64,000 bases of DNA, taken from the NCBI RefSeq assembly GCF_001678945.1, contig NZ_CP015124.1, positions 2,084,001 through 2,148,000 of the forward strand, written 5' to 3'. A model generated the notes under the pieces. That model saw only the letters and a list, made by a program, of their open reading frames with translations, had not been told where the DNA came from and ran no database searches. Position 1 is the first letter of the stretch. Each line of letters opens with the position of its first letter. Shown here in pieces: positions 17,038 through 25,097 of the stretch. Origin of the DNA: Phaeobacter gallaeciensis (GTDB taxonomy: Bacteria; Pseudomonadota; Alphaproteobacteria; Rhodobacterales; Rhodobacteraceae). Position numbers and translations under genes: made by a program.

Positions 17038-18393
17038 TCAGGAGGCGCGGCTGTAGCGGGCGCCTTCGGGTTTATGCGCATCGAAATGGCTGGCGATCAG
17101 CCGGGTCAGGGCGCGTCCTTCGGGGCGGATCTCCAGCGCCTTGCCATCAAGTGTCACTAGGTCCCCGAACCGGGCCTGAACGGCGACCAGATCGGGATCG
17201 ATACTGCGCGACAGATCACCGAATTCTCGCTCCAGCGCCGCGCGGTCGAGACGGAAATCACACATGATCATCTCGATGGCGCGACCACGCAGGTGGTCCT
17301 CTTCGCTCATCTCATGGCCCCGCGCCCCGGCGAGCTGCCCCTTTTCGATCCGCTCCACATAGGCAGGGGTCGCAGCGGCGTTCTGCACATATCCCCCGGC
17401 AAAACGCGAAATCGAAGAGGCACCCAACCCGATCAGCGTCGGGCACCGGTCATCGGTATAGCCTTGGAAATTGCGCCGCAGGTGGCCGCTTTTGGCCGCC
17501 TTGGCCAAACCGTCCTCGGGCAGAGCAAAATGGTCGATACCAATCGTTTCATAACCAGCGGCGCGGAACTGATCCGCAGCCGCGCAGGCCAGATCATAGC
17601 GTTCGGCGTCTCCCGGCAGGGCGGATTCGTCGATCAGCTCCTGACGTTTGGCCATCCAGGGCACATGGGCATAGCCGAACAGCGCGATCCGGTCCGGTGC
17701 AAGGCTCAGCACCTTTTCAACCGTATCCTTCAGTCGCGCGGCGTCCTGATATGGCAGGCCGTAGACCAGATCGGCATTGAGCGAGGTGATCCCCGCCTCC
17801 CGCAGATCCTCGACACAGGCGCGCGTCACCTCATAGGGCTGTTCCCGGCCAATGGCGGCCTGCACCTCGGGATTGAAATCCTGAATACCGATACTGGCCC
17901 GGTTCATGCCTTCTTCGGCCAACGCCGCGATCTTGTCCCGGTCCACCAGCGTCGGGTCGATCTCGACCGAGAACTCCCAGTCCGGCGTCGGCGGGAAGAC
18001 CGCCTTGACCGCCTGGGCCAGCCTGTGGATCAGCGCTGGCGGCAGGATGGTCGGCGTGCCACCGCCCCAGTGCAACCGCCCCATCTGCAGCCCCGCGGGC
18101 AGATGCGGCGCGACCAGCTTCAGCTCGGCCTCCAGCGTTTCGACATAGCTTTCCACCGGCTCGGGCCGACGGGTGCCCTGGGTCCGGCAAGCGCAGAACC
18201 AGCACAGCCGCTCGCAGAACGGGATATGCAGATACACCGAAACCGGAACCGCCGGATCAAGCGCATCAAGATGCCCGACCTGTTCCGCCGCACCCACGGC
18301 GGAAGAAAAGACCGGAGCGGTCGGGTAGGAGGTGTAGCGGGGCACCCGGCTGTCGAACAGGCCAAGGGCGGCAAGGCGGTCAATCTGTGTCAT
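17038..18393 (-). CDS. hemN: Oxygen-independent coproporphyrinogen III oxidase
   Basis: A 451-residue radical SAM enzyme that makes protoporphyrinogen IX from coproporphyrinogen III without O2, in haem (and possibly bacteriochlorophyll) synthesis. The opening VPRYTSYPTAPVF and the cluster motif HIPFCERLCWFCACRTQG, with C-x3-C-x2-C followed by one more cysteine, identify HemN rather than HemW. GGGTPT (SAM glycine motif) follows. Start at 18393 gives the normal family N-terminus. An FNR-type box lies 34 bases upstream, consistent with induction at low oxygen. Convergent with alkB. Confidence 0.94.
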   Translation of the reverse strand: MTQIDRLAALGLFDSRVPRYTSYPTAPVFSSAVGAAEQVGHLDALDPAVPVSVYLHIPFCERLCWFCACRTQGTRRPEPVESYVETLEAELKLVAPHLPAGLQMGRLHWGGGTPTILPPALIHRLAQAVKAVFPPTPDWEFSVEIDPTLVDRDKIAALAEEGMNRASIGIQDFNPEVQAAIGREQPYEVTRACVEDLREAGITSLNADLVYGLPYQDAARLKDTVEKVLSLAPDRIALFGYAHVPWMAKRQELIDESALPGDAERYDLACAAADQFRAAGYETIGIDHFALPEDGLAKAAKSGHLRRNFQGYTDDRCPTLIGLGASSISRFAGGYVQNAAATPAYVERIEKGQLAGARGHEMSEEDHLRGRAIEMIMCDFRLDRAALEREFGDLSRSIDPDLVAVQARFGDLVTLDGKALEIRPEGRALTRLIASHFDAHKPEGARYSRAS

Positions 18394-18426
18394 ACCGCCT
18401 TTTTGCCGCTCAGGCGCGCGCTGACT

Positions 18427-18440
18427 TTGCGCAGGATCAA
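18427..18440 (-). promoter_or_regulatory. FNR/FnrL-type box upstream of hemN
   Basis: Read on the minus strand the site is TTGATCCTGCGCAA: the left half TTGAT is perfect and the right half CGCAA matches 3 of 5 bases of ATCAA, with the usual 4-base gap. It lies 34 bases before the hemN ATG. FnrL control of hemN is known in Rhodobacter; here it is inferred. Confidence 0.6.
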
Positions 18441-18580
18441 ATTGCACGGGAAAAATCACCCACCCGGTCGGCTATTGCAACGGTCCAGCCAGAAAGGCCC
18501 CATCAACCGCCTGAATTCGCGGGACATCGGCAGCAGCCATCCCCGCACAAAAAATTTGTGACATTGGGCGCATTTTGAGT

Positions 18581-18609
18581 TTGACGCCCCGCGCGACTCT
18601 GCTTATACG
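18581..18609 (+). promoter_or_regulatory. Promoter of tRNA-Leu
   Basis: TTGACG at 18581-18586 and TATACG at 18604-18609 with a 17-base spacer, ending 17 bases before the tRNA. This is a near-consensus housekeeping promoter. Confidence 0.75.
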
Positions 18610-18626
18610 GCCCCTCACCAACCCGT

Positions 18627-18713
18627 GCCCAGATGGCGGAATTGGTAGACGCGCTAGCTTCAGGTGCTAGTGTCCGTATGGACGTGGAGGTTCGAGTCCT
18701 CTTCTGGGCACCA
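18627..18713 (+). tRNA. tRNA-Leu (anticodon CAG)
   Basis: An 87-base class II tRNA. Acceptor arms GCCCAGA and TCTGGGC pair fully, the anticodon loop CTTCAGG reads CAG, a long variable arm (TGTCC/GGACG) follows, and the T loop is GGTTCGAGTCC. CCA is encoded. Confidence 0.97.
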
Positions 18714-18871
18714 TATCATTCTCCTGAAATTGTTGTAGTATCTTGGCCCCGAGCGCCTCTGATCTGTCGCTGTCCGTGATCGGTCCGTGCGGGGCTGCGA
18801 GACGGGTTTTCCTGTGCTAGGCATCCATCACGATACCACAGCCCAGCCCGTGACCATCAGGAGCGCCCGAG

Positions 18872-19570
18872 ATGACCGATACCCTGTTTACCCTGCCCGA
18901 AACCGCTACGATCCCGGTTCTGGGAGAGGACCGCACCTATCCCATCGGGCGTATCTTCTGCGTCGGGCGCAACTACGCCGCACATGCTGCCGAGATGGGC
19001 AATGAGGTCGACCGCGAAGCGCCCTTTTACTTCACCAAATCCGCAGCCAATGCGATTCTGACCGGCGCTACCGTGCCCTACCCGCTTGGCACCTCTGATT
19101 TCCACCACGAGATGGAGCTGGCCGTGGCCATCGGCGCGCCGCTGTTCCGCGCCACGCCGGAAGAGGCCCGCACAGCGGTTTATGGCTATGGCAGCGCGCT
19201 GGACATGACGCGCCGGGATCTGCAGGGGCAGGCAAAGGACAAACGGCGCCCCTGGGATCTGGGCAAGGATCTGGAGCAAGGCACGGTTTTCGCCCCCCTG
19301 ACCCGCAGCGCTGACTGGGACGGCCCAGCGGGCAAGCGGATCTGGCTTAGCGTCGACGGTGAAATACGTCAGGATGCCAGCCTGGATGAGATGATCTGGT
19401 CGGTCGAGGACATCCTCTGCCACTTGTCGGGTTATTACCACCTGCGGCCGGGCGATCTGATCCTCACCGGCACCCCAGCAGGAGTGGGAGCGGTAACAGC
19501 CGAACAGTCGATGACTGGCGGAATCGACGGGTTGAGCCAGGTCGAACTGACCCTCAGCCCCGCTGAATAA
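18872..19570 (+). CDS. Fumarylacetoacetate hydrolase family protein
   Basis: A 232-residue protein with the short FAH fold typical of fumarylpyruvate/acylpyruvate hydrolases: RIFCVGRNYAAHAAEMG at residues 27-43, FHHEMELAVAIG with metal-binding acidic residues, YGSALDMTRRD, and LTGTPAGVGAV near the C-terminus. It probably cleaves a C-C bond in a diketo acid such as fumarylpyruvate, or decarboxylates oxaloacetate; the exact substrate is open. ATG at 18872 follows a weak ribosome site (AGGAGCGCC). No adjacent aromatic ring-cleavage gene shares its operon, although the box region starts 0.5 kb downstream. Confidence 0.85.
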   Translation: MTDTLFTLPETATIPVLGEDRTYPIGRIFCVGRNYAAHAAEMGNEVDREAPFYFTKSAANAILTGATVPYPLGTSDFHHEMELAVAIGAPLFRATPEEARTAVYGYGSALDMTRRDLQGQAKDKRRPWDLGKDLEQGTVFAPLTRSADWDGPAGKRIWLSVDGEIRQDASLDEMIWSVEDILCHLSGYYHLRPGDLILTGTPAGVGAVTAEQSMTGGIDGLSQVELTLSPAE

Positions 19571-20086
19571 GATCAAAGGGCCATAGAGCCGCCCCGAAGG
19601 TTCGAAACCGTCAAGAATATGTGCGCTGGGTCCATTCCTGATCCCGGCGCCTTGGCCCTATCAATTACAGGGCTGTGCGCAAAGCGTACCACAGTCCTGC
19701 GCAGCGATAGGGAGGGTTGCGACCGCAGCGGCAAGGCAGCGATCCGCCGAAATGTCTTTTTTCATGGCTCCTGCGCCAATCAGTGATTGATCTTCACGAA
19801 ATGAAATGCTGGAATGTATCCGGTACGGCTCAGATATGGAAATCTTGTAACATTTTCTAAACGAGTCTGAGCGCTGATTTGGGACCAGCCAATTCATGAG
19901 TGAAAAATGCATGATCTGCTGTTGATGGTTACAAATGCACCAAATAGCAGGAGGTCAGCGAAGTTTGTTTTGTGATCCGCAGGGGTGTGGAGGGGACCAA
20001 AACAGAAAGAAAATAGGCAATATATTGCAATAATGTTAGTTGCCTGCATTATGTTGCTTGGAAGTAGGGTCAAAGGGAGGAATCAC
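19571..20086. other. 515-base spacer upstream of the TRAP operon
   Basis: No convincing gene is seen here. The short antisense frame inside (about 83 codons, 19661-19912) has no ribosome site and no family pattern. The right half is notably AT-rich and carries the TGCA-type repeats listed separately, so it is best read as the regulatory region of the TRAP operon. Confidence 0.6.
19936..20058 (+). promoter_or_regulatory. BoxR-type TGCA repeat operators before the TRAP operon
   Basis: Three half-site pairs with exact 6-base spacing are visible: TGCA-N6-AGCA (19936-19949), GGCA-N6-TGCA (20016-20029) and TGCA-N6-TGCT (20045-20058). Direct TGCA repeats are the described recognition pattern of the BzdR/BoxR regulators of benzoate genes. 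The last pair ends 28 bases before the TRAP start. Confidence 0.55.
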
Positions 20087-21133
20087 ATGACCACTCGCAG
20101 AAAGATTCTTGGCGCAGCAGGCGCGGCGGCCATTGCCGCAGTATGCGCCACATCCGCCTTCGCGCAGGAGGTAACGCTGAAGCTGCACCAATTCCTGCCG
20201 GCGCAGGCAAATGTGCCGAAACTGGTTCTGGATGTCTGGGCCGACAACGTTGAGGCCTCCTCGAATGGCCGTATCAAGATCGACCGCTATCCCTCCATGC
20301 AGCTGGGCGGCAAGCCGCCGGAACTGATGGACCAGGCCATCGACGGCGTTGCCGACATCGTCTGGACCGTGGTCGGCTACACGCCGGGCCGCTTCCCGTC
20401 GACCGAAGTCTTCGAACTGCCCTTCATGATGACCAACGCGCGTGCCACCTCGCACGCTTATTGGGAAATGTTCGAACGCCACATGAAGGACACCGAGTTC
20501 AAGGACGTCCACATCCTGGGCACCTGGGTGCACGGCCCCGGTATGATCCACACCACGGATCCGGTTGAAACCCCCGCCGACCTGCAGGGCATGAAGATCC
20601 GTGGCGGTTCCCGCTCGGTCAACGCGCTGCTGACCGAACTGGGCGCAACCCCCGTCGGCATGCCGGTTCCCGCGATCCCCGAAGGCCTGTCCAAAGGCGT
20701 GATCGACGGCACCACCATCCCGTGGGAAGTCACCACCGCTCTGAAAGTTCCGGAACTGGTCGAGAACCACACCGAATTCACCGGCAAGGCGCTTTATACC
20801 CTGACCTTCGTTCTGGCGATGAACAAGGACAAGTATGAAAGCCTGCCCGATGATCTGAAGAAGGCCATCGACGACAACTCCGGTCTGGAGTTCTCCGTCT
20901 TCGCCGGCGGCACCCAAGCAGATTCCGACGGCCCGGCCCGCGAATTCGCGCTGGACAACGGCAACAACGTCATCACCCTCAGCCAGGAACAGACCGACGA
21001 GTGGCGCGCGCTGGCTCAGCCGATCTACAACAAATGGCTGGCCGACATGACTGAAAAAGGCATCGACGGGCAGGCCCTGCTGGAAGAAGCAACCTACCTG
21101 ATCGAAAAATACACACCGCAATACGTGAAGTAA
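20087..21133 (+). CDS. TRAP transporter substrate-binding protein (DctP family)
   Basis: A 348-residue periplasmic binding protein. It has a signal peptide (TTRRKILGAAGAAAIAAV, cleavage after AFA), in which the RRK pattern hints at a twin-arginine type. The mature protein fits the DctP family, with VTLKLHQFLP, LQGMKIRGGSR (the conserved arginine region that pairs with substrate carboxylate) and MPVPAIPEGLSKGVIDG. It would capture an organic acid for the Q and M subunits. AGGGAGG lies 7 bases before the ATG at 20087. Position and operators suggest an aromatic acid such as benzoate as ligand, but this is inference. Confidence 0.9.
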   Translation: MTTRRKILGAAGAAAIAAVCATSAFAQEVTLKLHQFLPAQANVPKLVLDVWADNVEASSNGRIKIDRYPSMQLGGKPPELMDQAIDGVADIVWTVVGYTPGRFPSTEVFELPFMMTNARATSHAYWEMFERHMKDTEFKDVHILGTWVHGPGMIHTTDPVETPADLQGMKIRGGSRSVNALLTELGATPVGMPVPAIPEGLSKGVIDGTTIPWEVTTALKVPELVENHTEFTGKALYTLTFVLAMNKDKYESLPDDLKKAIDDNSGLEFSVFAGGTQADSDGPAREFALDNGNNVITLSQEQTDEWRALAQPIYNKWLADMTEKGIDGQALLEEATYLIEKYTPQYVK

Positions 21134-21147
21134 GCGGTAGCATAGTC

Positions 21148-21181
21148 AAAGGGCCGCAGCGCACCCGTGCCGCGGCCCTTT
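21148..21181 (+). terminator. Intercistronic hairpin between TRAP P and Q genes
   Basis: AAAGGGCCGC (21148-21157) pairs with GCGGCCCTTT (21172-21181), with an inner GCAC/GTGC pairing. No long T-run follows. Such a structure would protect or partly terminate the transcript, so that the binding protein is made in excess over the membrane subunits. Confidence 0.7.
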
Positions 21182-21206
21182 GCGTACTCAGAAAAGGGTA
21201 AACACC

Positions 21207-21788
21207 ATGCAAAAGCTCATGATGGGGTTGGCCAGGAAGATGGCCATATTGGGCGGTATGGTCCTCGTTCTCCTGATCATCCTGACCTGCCTTTCGATCA
21301 TCGGCCGCCTGCTGAACGGCGTGCTGCACGGAAGCCTCATGCAAGGGCTCGCTCCTGCGCTGTCAGACTGGCTGATCAACTACATCGGACCAATCAACGG
21401 GGACTTCGAACTGGTAGAGGCCGGCGTGGCATTCGCCATCTTCGCGTTTATCCCACTGTGCCAGATCACATCGGGCCATGCCTCGGTCGACGTTGTGGCA
21501 AACGCCTTTCCCGTCAAGGTGAACCGGTTCCTGCGCATGGTGGTCGCGATCCTGTTCGCGGGGGTTCTCGCCCTGATCACAGAACGGCTCGGCGCCGGCA
21601 TGGTCGGCAAGTACTACAATGGCGAGACGTCGTTCCTGCTCGAGTTTCCTACCTGGTGGGCCTATGCCGCCAGCCTCTTCGCCTCCAGCATGGCTGCTGT
21701 GGTGGCGATCTATGTCGCGATCGTGCGTACAACCGAATTTATGACCGGCCGCATTGAGCTGTGGGACGGTGTGGAGGGTGAGCAGTGA
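21207..21788 (+). CDS. TRAP transporter small membrane subunit (DctQ family)
   Basis: A 193-residue membrane protein with four hydrophobic helices (about residues 12-34, 65-83, 100-122 and 145-168), as in DctQ subunits, which pair with DctM to form the transport channel. AAAGGG precedes the ATG at 21207. The C-terminus overlaps the GTG start of the M subunit by 4 bases (GTGA), showing tight coupling. Sequence is weakly conserved in this family, so the call rests on topology, size and position. Confidence 0.88.
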   Translation: MQKLMMGLARKMAILGGMVLVLLIILTCLSIIGRLLNGVLHGSLMQGLAPALSDWLINYIGPINGDFELVEAGVAFAIFAFIPLCQITSGHASVDVVANAFPVKVNRFLRMVVAILFAGVLALITERLGAGMVGKYYNGETSFLLEFPTWWAYAASLFASSMAAVVAIYVAIVRTTEFMTGRIELWDGVEGEQ

Positions 21789-23290
21789 CAGCTCTTGAAA
21801 TCGGAATATCCTCATTCCCCATCCTGATGATCCTGATCTTCCTTCGGGTTCCCATCGGGCTTTCGATGTTCCTGGTGGGCCTGGTCGGGTTGATCCTGGT
21901 CACCGACGGAACCCAGGTTGCCTTTGGCCGACTGAAAAGCGAGACCTACTCGACCTTTTCCTCTTATTCGCTGACTATCGTGCCGATGTTCCTGCTGATG
22001 GGGCATTTCGCAACGCTGGGCGGCATGTCGTCGGCCCTGTTCAGGGCGGCCGCCAGTTTCCTTGGCCACAAGAAAGGCGGCGTCGCCATGGCCTCGATCG
22101 GGGCCTGCGCCGGCTTTGGCGCCATCTGCGGCTCCTCGCTGGCCACGGCGGCAACCATGGGCCGCGTCGCCCTGCCCGAGCTGAAGGAATACGGCTATGC
22201 CGGTGGCTTCTCGACCGCAACACTGGCGGCGGGCGGCACCCTGGGCATCCTGATCCCGCCTTCGGTGGTGCTGGTGATCTATGCCATCCTGACCGAGCAG
22301 AATATCGCCAAGCTGTTCCTCGCAGCCTTCATTCCCGGCATCCTCGCCGCGGTTGGATATGTCATCGCGATTTCGATCTATGTGCGCATGTTCCCCGAAA
22401 GCGCGGGCACCCGCCCCTCGGTTCCCTGGGCGGAACGGATGGAAAACCTGGTCAAGGTCTGGCCGGTTCTGCTGGTCTTTGGCCTTGTGGTGGGCGGCAT
22501 CTACGCCGGTTGGTTCACCCCAACCGAAGGTGCGGCTGTGGGTGCATTCGGCACCGGGTTCATCGCCTGGCTGAATGGCGGCCTGAACCGTGAAACCATG
22601 GTCGACAGCTTCATCGTCACCGCCCGCTCTACCGCGATGATCTTCTTCATCGTGCTGGGCGCCGGTTTCTACAACGGCTTCCTCGCCCTCACCAAGGTAC
22701 CACAGGAACTGGCAGATTTCGTCGTCAGCCAGGGGCTGAGCCCATGGATGGTTCTGGCGCTGATCCTGGCCTTCTACCTAGTCTTTGGGTGCCTGATGGA
22801 CAGCCTGTCGATGATTCTGCTGACCATTCCGATCTTCTTCCCGGTGATCTCGGTGATGGACTTCGGCCTGTTGTCCCTGCCCGCGATGCAGGCGGATGCA
22901 GCGATGGAGGTGCTGCGCAACGGGGTGCCGGATGGCATGGGGGCTGAAATGCTAGCCTCGATACAGGAAGCCATCGCCAACGGCATGGAACTGACCCGCG
23001 AGCAGATGAAGGAACTGGGCATCCGCGTTACCGAAGGCCGCGTCAACCGGATCGAATCGGAATACGTCGCCATCTGGTTCGGCATTCTGGTTCTGATCGT
23101 GGTCGAGGTTGGCCTGATCACTCCGCCTGTGGGCATGAACCTGTTCATTATCAACGCGATGGACCGGACCACCCGCATGGTCGACACCTACAAGGCTGTG
23201 ATGTTCTTTGTGGCATCGGACATCATCCGGGTGATTATCCTGGTCGCCTTCCCGATCATCACGCTGCTGCCGCTGATGCTGCTGCACTGA
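21785..23290 (+). CDS. TRAP transporter large membrane subunit (DctM family)
   Basis: A 501-residue multi-spanning protein with the DctM pattern: an N-terminal FLRVPIGLSMFLVG, SLATAATMGRVALPEL, and LAAGGTLGILIPPSVVLVIY, followed by a C-terminal VGLITPPVGMNLFII. It is longer than the usual 425-440 residues because of a hydrophilic insertion of about 60 residues (around 360-420, including AMQADAAMEVLRN) before the last helices. It uses a sodium or proton gradient to import the acid bound by the P subunit. GTG start at 21785. A strong terminator at 23320-23354 closes the operon. Confidence 0.93.
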   Translation: MTALEIGISSFPILMILIFLRVPIGLSMFLVGLVGLILVTDGTQVAFGRLKSETYSTFSSYSLTIVPMFLLMGHFATLGGMSSALFRAAASFLGHKKGGVAMASIGACAGFGAICGSSLATAATMGRVALPELKEYGYAGGFSTATLAAGGTLGILIPPSVVLVIYAILTEQNIAKLFLAAFIPGILAAVGYVIAISIYVRMFPESAGTRPSVPWAERMENLVKVWPVLLVFGLVVGGIYAGWFTPTEGAAVGAFGTGFIAWLNGGLNRETMVDSFIVTARSTAMIFFIVLGAGFYNGFLALTKVPQELADFVVSQGLSPWMVLALILAFYLVFGCLMDSLSMILLTIPIFFPVISVMDFGLLSLPAMQADAAMEVLRNGVPDGMGAEMLASIQEAIANGMELTREQMKELGIRVTEGRVNRIESEYVAIWFGILVLIVVEVGLITPPVGMNLFIINAMDRTTRMVDTYKAVMFFVASDIIRVIILVAFPIITLLPLMLLH

Positions 23291-23319
23291 CCATCAGGTC
23301 CGACGACCCCCTGCAATTG

Positions 23320-23354
23320 ATCCCCCCGTCAGACCTCTGGCGGGGGGATTTTTT
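23320..23354 (+). terminator. Rho-independent terminator after the TRAP operon
   Basis: ATCCCCCC and GGGGGGAT form an 8-bp stem followed directly by TTTTTT. It separates the TRAP operon from bclA, so bclA must have its own promoter. Confidence 0.92.
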
Positions 23355-23406
23355 GTCTGCGAGCCACCAGACCGGCCCGCCTCGGACCTTCATCAGCGGA
23401 AATATG

Positions 23407-23462
23407 TGCAAAATAGTGCAGTTTATTGCAGCGATATGTTGCATTATTTTGCGACCGGTGCA
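23407..23462 (+). promoter_or_regulatory. BoxR-type operator array before bclA
   Basis: TGCA occurs at 23407, 23417, 23427, 23440 and 23459. The first three are separated by exactly 6 bases each, and TGCA at 23440 is followed 6 bases later by TGCG. Direct TGCA repeats are the pattern described for BzdR/BoxR. The array covers an AT-rich promoter-like stretch about 100-150 bases before bclA. Confidence 0.65.
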
Positions 23463-23558
23463 TTAATCCGTCCCAGAACACGACTGCGCCGCCGGGGAGG
23501 GCCGCGCAGGCCGCCGGAGCGCCCCGCGCCTTCCGCGGCACATCAGGGAGGAGCGAGG

Positions 23559-25097
23559 ATGACACCCAGCGGCAATGCGGCAGGATATTTTGTGGATCGC
23601 CACCGGAGCGAGCGCCCGGACAAGGTGGCCTTCCGGGAGGCCGCCGGCGCGCAGCGGCAGCTTACCTATGGCGATCTGGCCGAAAGCTCGGACCGGATGG
23701 CAGGCGCCCTGCGCCGGGCGGGCATAGCCCGCGAATCCCGCGCCGCCATGCTCGTGCTGGATCAGATCGAATTCCCGCAGATCTTCTGGGGCGCGCTCAA
23801 GGCCGGTGTCGTGCCGGTGCCGCTCAACACCCTGCTGTCCACCTCGGTTTACGAGGTCATCCTTAAAGACAGCCGCGCCACCATCCTGTTTGTCAGCGCC
23901 GAACTCTGGCCGGTGGTAGAGCCCGCCGTCGCTGCCTGCCCGGATCTGCAGCGCGTCGTGGTGATCGGCGGCGAAACGCCGGAGGGCTGCAACAGTTTCG
24001 AGGATTTCCTTGCCGGGGCAGAGCCGATGGAGGCCGTGGCCTGCTGCCCCGATGAAACCGCCTTTTGGCTCTATTCCTCTGGCTCCACCGGGCAACCCAA
24101 GGGCGTGCGCCATGTGCATGGGGCGCTGGCCGCTACCGCCGACACCTATGGCGCGCAGGTGCTTCAGGTGGCCGAGGACGATGTGATCTTCTCGGCGGCA
24201 AAACTGTTCTTCGCCTATGGGCTGGGCAATGGCATGACCTTCCCCCTGTCGGCGGGCGCCACCACCATCCTGTTCGATGGCCGTCCGACACCGGACTCGG
24301 TGCTGTCGATCCTCGATTCAGAAAAGCCAACCCTCTATTGCGGTGTGCCGACGCTTTATGCGGCCACGGTAGCGGCACTGGAAACCGCCGAGAAACCAGA
24401 CGCGCCCCTGCGCCGCTGCATTTCCGCAGGTGAGGCCCTGCCCGAAGAGGTCGGCCGCAAATGGGAAGACATATGGGGCGTCGAAATCCTCGATGGTGTC
24501 GGATCGACCGAGATGCTGCATATCTTCCTGTCGAATGCGCCGGGCGATGTGGTCTATGGCACCTCAGGCGTGGCGGTGCCGGGGTACGAACTGCGGCTGG
24601 TGGACGAGAACGACGAGGAGGTGCCCGCAGGCGGCATTGGCGAACTTCTGGTGCGCGGTGCCTCGGCCGCCGAAGGGTACTGGAACCAACGCGGCAAGAG
24701 CCGCAGTACCTTCGAAGGCGAATGGACCCGCACCGGCGACAAATACGAACGTGGCGAGGACGGGCGTTTCATCTACTGTGGCCGTACCGATGATATGTTC
24801 AAGGTCTCCGGGATCTGGCTGTCTCCGTTTGAGCTGGAACAGGCGCTGGTCGCCCATCCCGCCGTGCTGGAAGCTGCCGTTGTGCCCGCCCGCGACGAGG
24901 AGGGTCTGGAAAAACCAAAGGCCCATATCGTGCTGAAGGACGGGACCGGGAACGACGCACTGACCGCCGATCTCAAGGCGTTTGTGAAGGAAAAGGTCGG
25001 CAAGTGGAAATATCCGCGCTGGATCGTCTATGCCGACGACCTGCCCAAGACGGCAACCGGCAAGATCCAGCGCTTCAAATTGCGGGAGGATGCATGA
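23559..25097 (+). CDS. bclA: Benzoate-CoA ligase
   Basis: A 512-residue acyl-adenylate-forming enzyme that makes benzoyl-CoA from benzoate, ATP and CoA, the first step of the box pathway. The P-loop-like motif YSSGSTGQPKG (about residues 171-181), the LFFAYGLGNGMTFPL segment typical of benzoate-CoA ligases, VGSTEMLHIFLSN and the hinge GRTDDMFKVSGIWLSP are present; the catalytic lysine lies in PKTATGKIQRF near the C-terminus. Start at 23559, with GGGAGGAG 5 bases upstream. The ATGA overlap with the next gene marks an operon. Neighbouring boxABC genes make the substrate assignment strong. Confidence 0.95.
   Translation: MTPSGNAAGYFVDRHRSERPDKVAFREAAGAQRQLTYGDLAESSDRMAGALRRAGIARESRAAMLVLDQIEFPQIFWGALKAGVVPVPLNTLLSTSVYEVILKDSRATILFVSAELWPVVEPAVAACPDLQRVVVIGGETPEGCNSFEDFLAGAEPMEAVACCPDETAFWLYSSGSTGQPKGVRHVHGALAATADTYGAQVLQVAEDDVIFSAAKLFFAYGLGNGMTFPLSAGATTILFDGRPTPDSVLSILDSEKPTLYCGVPTLYAATVAALETAEKPDAPLRRCISAGEALPEEVGRKWEDIWGVEILDGVGSTEMLHIFLSNAPGDVVYGTSGVAVPGYELRLVDENDEEVPAGGIGELLVRGASAAEGYWNQRGKSRSTFEGEWTRTGDKYERGEDGRFIYCGRTDDMFKVSGIWLSPFELEQALVAHPAVLEAAVVPARDEEGLEKPKAHIVLKDGTGNDALTADLKAFVKEKVGKWKYPRWIVYADDLPKTATGKIQRFKLREDA

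Noticed and set aside
17293-18561. A 422-codon plus-strand frame opposite hemN
   Set aside because: hemN has complete radical SAM motifs on the other strand; this frame has none.
19661-19912. An 83-codon minus-strand frame in the spacer before the TRAP operon
   Set aside because: No ribosome site, no family pattern, and it sits in a region that looks regulatory.
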